Origin: Shouchella oshimensis
Lineage (GTDB): Bacteria > Bacillota > Bacilli > Bacillales > Bacillaceae_D
Assembly (NCBI RefSeq): GCF_002019765.1
Contig: NZ_KV917380.1
Coordinates: 3,047,926 to 3,111,925, forward strand
DNA length: 64,000 nt
Reading direction: 5' to 3'
This document shows positions 58,346 to 64,000 of the stretch, one piece after another (positions within the stretch are counted from its first letter, which is position 1; each line of letters opens with the position of its first letter). Below the pieces are notes generated by a model, which made no database searches, had not been told where the DNA came from, and saw only the letters and a program-made list of their open reading frames with translations. Made by a program: the position numbers and the translations under genes.

Positions 58346-59896
58346 ATGTTATTACCTTACACACATGAACCATTCACTGATTTTACAATTGAAGAAAATA
58401 AGAAAGACCTATTAGATGCGATTAAACAAGTTGAAGCTCAGCTTGGTGGTCACTACCCACTTGTTATTAATGGTGAGCGTGTTGATACTACCGACAAATT
58501 AACGTCTTATAACCCTTCCAATAAAACTGAAATTATTGGAACAACAGGAAAAGCGACTAAAGAACATGCAGAGCAAGCAATTGAAGCTGCAAGTGTTGCA
58601 TTTGAATCATGGAGAAAAGTAACACCACAAGAGCGCGCCAACATCTTAGTTCGTGCTGCAGCGATTGTCCGTCGTCGTAAGCACGAATTTACTGCTATGC
58701 TTGTAAAAGAAGGCGGTAAACCTTGGAAAGAAGCTGATGGAGACACAGCAGAAGGCATTGATTTCCTTGAGTACTATGGGCGTCAAATGATTGAACTTGC
58801 AAACGGCAAACCAGTTAATAGCCGCGTTGGTGAACAAAATAACTATATCTATACGCCAACAGGAGTGACAGTTGTCATTTCACCTTGGAATTTCGCTTTT
58901 GCCATTATGGCAGGTACCACGGTAGCACCACTCGTTACAGGAAATACTGTACTCTTAAAGCCGGCAAGTACAACACCTGTTATTGCGGCTAAATTTGTTG
59001 AAGTTCTTGAAGAAGCTGGCGTTCCTAAAGGCGTCATTAATTTCGTTCCTGGTAGCGGTAGCGAAATCGGTGATTACTTAATTGAACACCCGAAAACAGC
59101 TCTTATTTCCTTTACTGGCTCACGCGATGTAGGTGTTCGTCTTTATGAGAAAGCAGCAATCGTTCAAAAAGAGCAAAATCATTTAAAACGTGTCATCGTA
59201 GAGATGGGCGGTAAGGATACTGTTGTTGTCGACAGTGAAGCAGATATTGAGACAGCTGTAGACGCTATTGTCGTTTCCGCTTTCGGCTTCTCAGGTCAAA
59301 AGTGTTCAGCAGGTTCTCGTGCAGTAATTCATGAAGATGTGTACGATGAAGTTGTTGAAAAAGTAGTGGCACGCACAAAAGAATTAACTGTTGGAAACCC
59401 TGCAGAACCAACAAATCTTTATATGGGACCTGTAATTGATCAAGCTGCATTTGATAAAATTACTAGTTATATTGAGATAGGCAAAGAAGAAGGAAAGCTT
59501 GCAGCAGGTGGACAAAGCGATGATTCAACAGGTTACTTTATTCATCCAACTGTGTTCGTTGACGTTGATCCTAAAGCTCGAATCATGCAAGAAGAGATCT
59601 TCGGTCCTGTTCTCGCGATTAGTAAGGCGACAAGCTATGATGAGGCTTTAGACATTGCCAACAATACGGAATATGGCCTGACTGGAGCTGTTATTACAAA
59701 TAACCGCGAAAAAATCGAGCAAGCCAAATATGATTTCCACGTTGGAAACCTTTATTTCAACCGTAACTGCACAGGTGCCATCGTTGGTTATCACCCATTT
59801 GGTGGGTTCAAAATGTCCGGTACCGATTCAAAAGCAGGCGGCCCAGATTATTTAGTCCTTCATATGCAAGCAAAAACAATCTCGGAAATGTACTAA
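58346..59896 (+). CDS. putC: 1-pyrroline-5-carboxylate dehydrogenase
   Basis: 516 residues, oxidising P5C/glutamate semialdehyde to glutamate with NAD. It starts [13 protein letters not shown], the usual start of Bacillus RocA/PutC. ALDH motifs: [27 protein letters not shown] and nucleophile Cys in [16 protein letters not shown] at 58346 follows GAGGAGG by six bases. It is transcribed from a sigma-54 promoter and ends at a bidirectional terminator. With the proline dehydrogenase at 61665 it completes proline to glutamate conversion. Confidence 0.95.
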   Translation: MLLPYTHEPFTDFTIEENKKDLLDAIKQVEAQLGGHYPLVINGERVDTTDKLTSYNPSNKTEIIGTTGKATKEHAEQAIEAASVAFESWRKVTPQERANILVRAAAIVRRRKHEFTAMLVKEGGKPWKEADGDTAEGIDFLEYYGRQMIELANGKPVNSRVGEQNNYIYTPTGVTVVISPWNFAFAIMAGTTVAPLVTGNTVLLKPASTTPVIAAKFVEVLEEAGVPKGVINFVPGSGSEIGDYLIEHPKTALISFTGSRDVGVRLYEKAAIVQKEQNHLKRVIVEMGGKDTVVVDSEADIETAVDAIVVSAFGFSGQKCSAGSRAVIHEDVYDEVVEKVVARTKELTVGNPAEPTNLYMGPVIDQAAFDKITSYIEIGKEEGKLAAGGQSDDSTGYFIHPTVFVDVDPKARIMQEEIFGPVLAISKATSYDEALDIANNTEYGLTGAVITNNREKIEQAKYDFHVGNLYFNRNCTGAIVGYHPFGGFKMSGTDSKAGGPDYLVLHMQAKTISEMY

Positions 59897-59900
59897 AATG

Positions 59901-59933
59901 AAAAAGACACGCTCCTGCGCGTGTCTTTTTTTG
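59901..59933. terminator. Bidirectional terminator
   Basis: AAAAAGACACGC pairs with GCGTGTCTTTTT around TCCTGC, between the convergent P5C dehydrogenase and sigma-54 activator genes. Confidence 0.9.
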
Positions 59934-59960
59934 TCTATACATAACTGTCTAATTAGACAA
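59931..59960. promoter_or_regulatory. TGTCTA palindrome, possible downstream enhancer
   Basis: TGTCTA at 59932-59937 is followed by the perfect palindrome TGTCTAATTAGACA at 59946-59959. The same half-sites (TAGACA, TGTCTA, TTAGAC) lie before the proline dehydrogenase sigma-54 promoter (61528-61564). Here they lie about 1.64 kb downstream of the P5C dehydrogenase promoter, between that gene's terminator and the activator stop. A B. subtilis precedent is the rocG enhancer downstream of its gene. Function is inferred. Confidence 0.5.
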
Positions 59961-59966
59961 TTCGTT

Positions 59967-61499
59967 TTACAGATTATAGTGCTTGAGCTTATTGTATAAG
60001 GTCGCTCTCGAAACACCAAGCAATTTTGCAGCAGCGGATTTGTTGCCAAACGTTTTTTCCAAAGCGGCAAGTATCTCGCTTCGTTCATCGTTTCTTGAAT
60101 AATTTGCAGAGGAGACATGATTCATCTGCTTTTGAAAAGAATCGGGTAAATGATACCAATGCACACGATCCTCTGTATCATTTGTTAAAATGATCACCCG
60201 CTCAACTAGATTACGTAATTGACGAATATTCCCTTCCCAACGATGATTCATAAGCATATACATGACTTCTGGATCAAACGTTGGGACAACTTTATCATAG
60301 CGAATGGCAAACTCGTGAGCGAATCGTTGCATTAACTCCGGTAAATCATCGAGTCGTTCACGTAAAGGTGGCACGTGAATTTGAATGACATGCAGGCGAT
60401 AATAAAGATCCTCTCGAAAGGTACCTTCTTGAATCATCTCTTCTAAATGACGATTCGTTGCTGCAATAATACGTACATCCAGGGGAATTGGTTTATGATC
60501 GCCTACGCGATAAAATACTCGTTCCTGTAGAACACGTAACAGCTTCACCTGTAATTCGAGGGGCATTTCTGCTACTTCATCTAAGAAAAGAGTACCCCCT
60601 TTTGCAACATCTAGCTTTCCTTTTTTTCCACCTTTAACTGCGCCTGTAAAAGCTCCCGGGACATAGCCGAATAATTCACTTTCAAACAACGCTGATGGGA
60701 TTGCGCCGCAGTTAATTGCAACAAAAGGCTCTTTGTTCCGGTTACTAGCTTGATGAACCCCCTCTGCGAAAAGTTCCTTTCCTACACCACTTTCCCCGGT
60801 TAGCAATAAATTGGCTTCTGTTTTAGCTACTTTACGAGCCATATCAATTGCTTGAGTTATCGGCTTACTTCGACCAATGATCTTCTGAAAAGGTTCGTCA
60901 GCTACTTGTCCGTTTAAATCATGTAAGCTTGCTGTTGTTGATGATAGTTTTTCGTTTAACTTAACAACGTCGGTTATGTCTCGTTCAATTGAAATTCCAC
61001 CAATACACTCTACACCTAAGAATACCGGAACAGTATTCACAATAACGTGTAAACCTTGTTTTGGCTGATTATATTGATTCATGACCGGCTGCTTATCTCG
61101 AAGCACTGACCATAGTACGAGAGCATCTTCTTCAAAAAACTGTTGTAACGGTTTCTTTTTAACGTTTTCATTATTTAGATGATAAAGTTCCTCAGAACGA
61201 TGATTAATGGCTAGTATCTCACTTTCATGATTCACAATTGTAACTGCGTCATTCATTGCCGTCACTAACGTTTCGTGAAAAGAATGATACCGCTTTAATT
61301 CATAAAGAAGAAGTGAGGGGATAAGTTCTTTTTTCACTCTGCCTACAACATCGTTTGATTCATTTACTGTATAGATCGTTGCTATTTGATCGCTAAAAGC
61401 AGGTAAATTCATGAGTAACGTTGACTCTGGTAATGTCCAGCTACCTTCTTCGACTTTACCAGTGTAAGGTTCCGCTACATCTTTTAATGAGGTTTGCAA
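59967..61499 (-). CDS. Sigma-54-dependent activator (RocR-like)
   Basis: 510 residues. An N-terminal sensory region (1-190) includes a PAS-like segment (VTIVNHESEILAINHRSEEL, near 86). The AAA+ domain has Walker A GESGVGKE (235-242), the sigma-54 contact loop GAFTGA (282-287), Walker B GGTLFLDE (301-308) and the sensor region VRIIAATNRHLEE. A Fis-type helix-turn-helix closes it (SAAAKLLGVSRATLYNKLKHY). The start is TTG, six bases after GGAGGG. It lies between two catabolic genes that both have sigma-54 promoters, so it is their probable activator, sensing proline or a product. Confidence 0.92.
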   Translation of the reverse strand: MQTSLKDVAEPYTGKVEEGSWTLPESTLLMNLPAFSDQIATIYTVNESNDVVGRVKKELIPSLLLYELKRYHSFHETLVTAMNDAVTIVNHESEILAINHRSEELYHLNNENVKKKPLQQFFEEDALVLWSVLRDKQPVMNQYNQPKQGLHVIVNTVPVFLGVECIGGISIERDITDVVKLNEKLSSTTASLHDLNGQVADEPFQKIIGRSKPITQAIDMARKVAKTEANLLLTGESGVGKELFAEGVHQASNRNKEPFVAINCGAIPSALFESELFGYVPGAFTGAVKGGKKGKLDVAKGGTLFLDEVAEMPLELQVKLLRVLQERVFYRVGDHKPIPLDVRIIAATNRHLEEMIQEGTFREDLYYRLHVIQIHVPPLRERLDDLPELMQRFAHEFAIRYDKVVPTFDPEVMYMLMNHRWEGNIRQLRNLVERVIILTNDTEDRVHWYHLPDSFQKQMNHVSSANYSRNDERSEILAALEKTFGNKSAAAKLLGVSRATLYNKLKHYNL

Positions 61500-61527
61500 A
61501 GGCGACCCTCCTTATTCATTATACACA

Positions 61528-61564
61528 TTAGACACTTTTGTCACTTAATGTCTATATTTTAGAC
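61528..61564. promoter_or_regulatory. Candidate upstream activating sites
   Basis: Half-sites TAGACA (61529-61534), TGTCTA (61549-61554) and TAGAC (61560-61564) lie 40-75 bp upstream of the proline dehydrogenase -24 element and just before the activator gene start. They match the palindrome at 59946-59959. Binding by the adjacent activator, and its autoregulation, are inferred. Confidence 0.55.
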
Positions 61565-61602
61565 GATTTACCGAAAAAACACTACTGTTAACCCTTTTTA
61601 AG

Positions 61603-61619
61603 TTGGCACACTTTTTGCA
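61603..61619 (+). promoter_or_regulatory. Sigma-54 promoter of the proline dehydrogenase gene
   Basis: TTGGCACACTTTTTGCA, with GG and GC 10 bp apart, is an almost perfect sigma-54 -24/-12 element. It lies 46 bp before the start codon. Confidence 0.92.
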
Positions 61620-61628
61620 TTAAGAAGT

Positions 61629-61642
61629 GTATAGCGTTTACA
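61629..61642 (+). promoter_or_regulatory. Possible cre (CcpA) site
   Basis: GTATAGCGTTTACA fits the cre consensus at 11 of 14 positions, with a perfect right half, and lies at the expected transcription start. It would give glucose repression by roadblock. Weak evidence. Confidence 0.3.
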
Positions 61643-61664
61643 TCATTTGTAGGAGGAATGAATT

Positions 61665-62588
61665 ATGGTCCTAGAACAACCACTTCGTTCAGTATTTATG
61701 CAGCTAGCTAAAAATAAATCGTTAAATAAGGCCGCAAAAAAATGGGGACTGAAGTTTGGCGCTTCTCAAGTTGTAGCAGGGGCTACCTTAGAGGATGCCA
61801 TTAAAAATGTTCAATTATTAAATGAAAAAGGAGTCGCTTGTACCCTTGACCATTTAGGAGAATTTGTTACAGAAAGAGAAGAAGCCATTGAATCCACAGA
61901 GGCTTGCTTAGCCGTTTTACGTGCCATCCACGAAACCGGCGTTGAATGCAATTTATCATTAAAAATGACACAACTAGGGCTAGACATCGATGAAAGTTTT
62001 TGTTTATATAATATGAAACGAATTTGCGAAGTCGCCCAAGCGTTTACTATTTTTATCCGTATTGATATGGAAGATTACTCACATTGTGAGCAGACGTTAC
62101 GTATTTTGTCCATTTTACGAAATGAACATCAGTTTGATAACGTTGGAACCGTAATTCAAGCTTATTTACATCGTGCGGAAGACGATGTAAAGAGCCTAAA
62201 AGGAGTACCACTTCGTTTAGTAAAAGGGGCTTACAAAGAATCAGAGACTGTTGCCTATCAAGATAAGGCGACAATTGACAAAAATTATCTGAACATTATT
62301 AAGATCCACCTAAATAACGGAAGCTACACGGCCATAGCTTCTCACGATCATACAATTATTGAAAAGGTAAAAGCATTCGCTATCGAACAGAACATTTCAA
62401 AGGATCAATTTGAATTTCAAATGCTGTATGGTTTTAGAGAGCAGCTGCAAAAGGAATTGATTGATGAAGGGTATAAAGTCCGTTCGTACGTACCGTTCGG
62501 CACAGATTGGTTCGGGTATTTCATGAGGCGCTTAGCAGAAAGACCACAAAACATTGCATTTGCCGTTAGAGGTTTTTTTGGAAAATAA
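61665..62588 (+). CDS. putB: Proline dehydrogenase
   Basis: 307 residues, FAD enzyme oxidising proline to P5C. It is the short Bacillus-type PutB/PutM. Barrel motifs visible are CTLDHLGEFVTEREEA, SLKMTQLGLDID, FIRIDMEDYSH, VIQAYLHRAEDD, RLVKGAYKE and the C-terminal YVPFGTDWFGYFMRRLAERP. ATG follows TAGGAGG. The gene is transcribed from its own sigma-54 promoter, divergent from the activator. No proline permease gene is in the window. Confidence 0.95.
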   Translation: MVLEQPLRSVFMQLAKNKSLNKAAKKWGLKFGASQVVAGATLEDAIKNVQLLNEKGVACTLDHLGEFVTEREEAIESTEACLAVLRAIHETGVECNLSLKMTQLGLDIDESFCLYNMKRICEVAQAFTIFIRIDMEDYSHCEQTLRILSILRNEHQFDNVGTVIQAYLHRAEDDVKSLKGVPLRLVKGAYKESETVAYQDKATIDKNYLNIIKIHLNNGSYTAIASHDHTIIEKVKAFAIEQNISKDQFEFQMLYGFREQLQKELIDEGYKVRSYVPFGTDWFGYFMRRLAERPQNIAFAVRGFFGK

Positions 62589-62602
62589 ATAGCTACCCAT
62601 CT

Positions 62603-62637
62603 AAACACCTTCTTAAGTAGAAGGTGTTTTGCGTTTT
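62603..62637 (+). terminator. Proline dehydrogenase terminator
   Basis: AAACACCTTCT pairs with AGAAGGTGTTT around TAAGT, followed by TGCGTTTTC. Confidence 0.8.
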
Positions 62638-62646
62638 CTACGCAAA

Positions 62647-62924
62647 AAGAGGCTGGGACATAACGAAAAGTAGTATTTGAAAAGACGAATAGTCTAAAAT
62701 ATGCTGAGTAGCACCGCTACAGGAGAATCCTTCGCTTTCCGAGGACACGGCCTCAGCCTCCTCCGTGAAAACCGCCACTCCAGAGTCTTCAGACACGTGC
62801 TGATCCCCCAGGAGTCTTCGGATTCTCCTTCCGTTCATTTTCATATAAAATAAACGACGAACGTTCCTATTTTCAGGAATGTTCGTCGTTTTGGTCTGTC
62901 TATCTACTTTTGTCCCAGCCTCTT
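62647..62924. repeat. 278-bp non-coding repeat with terminal inverted repeats
   Basis: The ends are perfect 14-bp inverted repeats, AAGAGGCTGGGACA and TGTCCCAGCCTCTT, extended imperfectly inward (AAAAGTAG). An inner inverted pair AGGAGAATCC/GGATTCTCCT (62721-62730, 62820-62829) encloses a GC-rich core with GGAAAGCGAAG on the minus strand. A 16-bp hairpin lies at 62853-62890. It has no coding capacity. From memory, similar elements recur in many Bacillaceae genomes. Its right end abuts the post-5S array. Confidence 0.65.
62853..62890. other. Strong hairpin inside the repeat
   Basis: AACGACGAACGTTCCT pairs with AGGAATGTTCGTCGTT (16 bp, one G-U) around ATTTTC. T-rich sequence follows on both strands, so it could terminate transcription, including readthrough from the rRNA operon. 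Confidence 0.6.
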
Positions 62925-62930
62925 CTCATA

Positions 62931-63209
62931 TGCCTGGCAACGTCCTACTGCTCCACGGTGGTTTTCTTCGAGGGCGTTCCTCTCGTTGATGGGTCCCCGA
63001 TGCTTCCCATGAGGCTTCACGAAAACAACCCTTTCGTCTCACTGGGGGATGCACGCTGCTTTCCCTTCGATGCTTTTTCATGGTGTTCTTTTTTATTGTG
63101 CCTGCATGTTAAAACGGTTTTCTTTGTTTGACTCGCTTCTGTCGAAGCGCAGCTCTTTTGCGCCTTTCTTTCTACGCAAAAAAAGACACCTTTTCAGGTG
63201 TCTTCTCAT
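62931..63209 (-). repeat. Post-5S tandem unit A (farthest from 5S)
   Basis: About 279 bp, the third of three tandem units downstream of 5S rRNA in transcription sense. It closes with the 5S 3' end (AGTAGGACGTTGCCAGGCA on the minus strand). A terminator hairpin (63177-63204) lies at its right edge, where unit B's 5S tail ends. Unlike the others, its own 5S tail is followed by the inverted-repeat element instead of that hairpin. It includes hairpins ACGAAA/TTTCGT and CGCTTC/GAAGCG and the stretch GGCGCAAAAGAGCT (63151-63164), complementary to 5S. It differs from B and C mainly near 63105-63120. Confidence 0.8.
63177..63204 (-). terminator. Terminator between units A and B
   Basis: AAGACACCT pairs with AGGTGTCTT around GAAA on the minus strand, followed by TTTTTGCG. 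It directly follows the 5S-like 3' end of unit B. Confidence 0.85.
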
Positions 63210-63481
63210 TGCCTGGCAACGTCCCTTGGCTCCAGGGTAATTTTCTTCGAGGGTGTTCCTCTCGTTGATGGGTCCCCGATGCTTCCCATGAGGCTTCACG
63301 AAAACAACCCTTTCGTCTCACTGGGGGATGCACGCTGCTTTCCCTTCGAGTTTTTTCATGGTGTTCTTTTTTATTGTGCTCGTTTCATATGACTACTTTT
63401 TTGTTTGACTCGCTTCTGTCGAAGCGCAGCTCTTTTGCGCCTTTCTTCGCAAAAAAGACACCTTTTCAGGTGTCTTCTCAT
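63210..63481 (-). repeat. Post-5S tandem unit B
   Basis: About 272 bp, closely similar to units A and C. It carries the 5S-like 3' end (GGGACGTTGCCAGGCA), the anti-5S 14-mer at 63428-63441 and the same set of hairpins. Changes against unit A are concentrated in hairpin loops and in the segment before the 5S tail. Confidence 0.8.
63451..63476 (-). terminator. Terminator between units B and C
   Basis: The same 9-bp stem and GAAA loop as the hairpin after 5S, followed by TTTTTTGCG on the minus strand. Confidence 0.85.
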
Positions 63482-63754
63482 TGCCTGGCAACGTCCTACT
63501 GCTCCACGGTGGTTTTCTTCGAGGACCTTCCTCTCGTTGATTGATCTCCGATGCTTCCCATGAAGCTTTTACGAAAACAACCCTTTCGTCTCACTGGGGG
63601 ATGCACGTTGCTTTCCTTCGATGCTTTTTCATGGTGTTCTTTTTTATTGTGCTCGTTTCATATGACTACTTTTTTGTTTGACTCGCTTCTGTCGAAGCGC
63701 AGCTCTTTTGCGCCTTTCTCCGCAAAAAAGACACCTTTTCAGGTGTCTTCTCAT
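63482..63754 (-). repeat. Post-5S tandem unit C (next to 5S)
   Basis: About 273 bp. In transcription sense it follows the 5S gene and its terminator and ends with AGTAGGACGTTGCCAGGCA, identical to the 3' end of 5S. TCCCCCAGTGAGA inside it resembles TCCCCCTGTGAGA of 5S domain V. The anti-5S 14-mer lies at 63701-63714. No protein-coding capacity is credible. Confidence 0.8.
63724..63749 (-). terminator. rRNA operon terminator after 5S
   Basis: AAGACACCT/AGGTGTCTT with GAAA loop and T6 tail lies seven bases beyond the 5S 3' end on the minus strand. Confidence 0.9.
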
Positions 63755-63755
63755 T

Positions 63756-63872
63756 GCCTGGCAACGTCCTACTCTCACAGGGGGAAGCCCCCAACTACCA
63801 TCGGCGCAAAAGAGCTTAACGACCGTGTTCGGCATGGGAACGGGTGTGACCTCTTTGCTATTGCCACCAGAC
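63756..63872 (-). rRNA. rrf: 5S ribosomal RNA
   Basis: 117 nt on the minus strand, from GTCTGGTGGCAATAGC to GACGTTGCCAGGC. The conserved core CACCCGTTCCCATGCCGAAC, the loop GTTAAGCTC and the TGGGGGCTTCCCCCTGTG helix are all present, and the two ends pair as helix I. It is the last gene of an rRNA operon; the 23S gene must lie to the right of the window. Confidence 0.97.
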
Positions 63873-64000
63873 TTTGGTTTACTTCAGATAAGCGTCGGGC
63901 TTTTTTGTCAGTTTCCTCTTTCCTTTTCAGTCACGTACGTGAGTACGCTCCTTCAAGTCCATCGTCACTTCCGCAAATCCCTTGCTTCTCTTTGTAAAAC
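63873..64000 (-). other. 23S-5S spacer (partial)
   Basis: The 128 bp to the window edge show no tRNA. A short inverted segment around GTACGTGAGTAC is present. The 3' end of 23S rRNA is not recognisable within the window. Confidence 0.5.

Noticed and set aside
62931..63754. Tandem repeats that might be read as a CRISPR array
   Set aside because: Units are about 275 bp, nearly identical throughout and have no short repeat-spacer pattern; they contain 5S-derived ends and terminators.
62931..63754. Extra copies of 5S rRNA
   Set aside because: Only the 3' 16-19 nt and a short domain V-like stretch match; the 5' half and conserved loops are missing.
63551..63997. Open frame of 148 codons on the plus strand across the repeats and 5S
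   Set aside because: It runs antisense through the 5S gene and repeat units, and lacks a ribosome binding site.

Overview
The window is chromosomal DNA from a low-GC Gram-positive, spore-forming member of the Bacillaceae. Evidence includes a complete purEKBCSQLFMNHD cluster in Bacillus order with a NETI-motif gene next to it, a gerA-type germination operon, gbsR/gbsAB choline-to-betaine genes, a bpsAB alkylpyrone pair, GGAGG ribosome binding sites with frequent TTG/GTG starts, and CIRCE and guanine-riboswitch elements. I cannot name the species. The window is gene-dense with no prophage, transposase or CRISPR; its right end runs into a ribosomal RNA operon read on the minus strand.

Layout. 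1-0.75 kb: GbsR/OpcR-type osmostress regulator. 0.9-8.4 kb (minus): M20 peptidase, PhzF protein, acetyltransferase, histidine kinase, response regulator, then a one-ATPase/two-permease drug-efflux-type ABC transporter resembling LnrLMN/LnrJK. 8.5-13.5 kb (minus): gerA-gerB-gerC-like genes plus an extra membrane protein. 13.7-26.9 kb (minus): the pur operon, with promoter, PurR-type operator, guanine riboswitch and tandem terminators. 27-31 kb: degenerate CPBP membrane protein, NETI protein, TIM-barrel isomerase, bpsAB. 31-37.6 kb: PadR/HAAS/beta-rich exported protein cassette, TipA-like MerR regulator, acetyltransferase, split ChrA transporter, and two futalosine-pathway menaquinone enzymes (MqnD, MqnB). 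37.7-44.6 kb: secreted lipase, ElaA-type acetyltransferase, lipoprotein, and a Hen1-Pnkp RNA repair operon. 44.6-50.6 kb: orphan betaine-type binding lipoprotein divergent from gbsR, then gbsAB and an AtoE-type transporter. 50.6-58.2 kb (minus): cytochrome P450, htpG with a perfect CIRCE, alpha/beta hydrolase, 5'-nucleotidase-type exported phosphoesterase, C45 acyltransferase and a ProC-like dehydrogenase. 58.3-62.6 kb: proline catabolism (P5C dehydrogenase and proline dehydrogenase), both with textbook sigma-54 promoters around a sigma-54 activator gene. 62.6-64 kb: a repeat with terminal inverted repeats, three tandem ~275-bp units carrying the 3' end of 5S rRNA plus a terminator, and the 5S rRNA gene.

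The least conventional signals are regulatory or RNA-level. They are: a shared operator (TTTGTttA-N8-TAAACGAaTTAA) at three osmostress promoters; sigma-54 control of proline degradation with a palindrome downstream of the P5C dehydrogenase gene that may be a downstream enhancer; CIRCE control of htpG; a 7-4-7 palindrome between the two-component system and its ABC transporter; and the post-5S tandem array, whose transcript would carry a 14-nt perfect complement to 5S rRNA in every unit. Start codons were re-chosen from ribosome binding sites where the longest frame was clearly too long.
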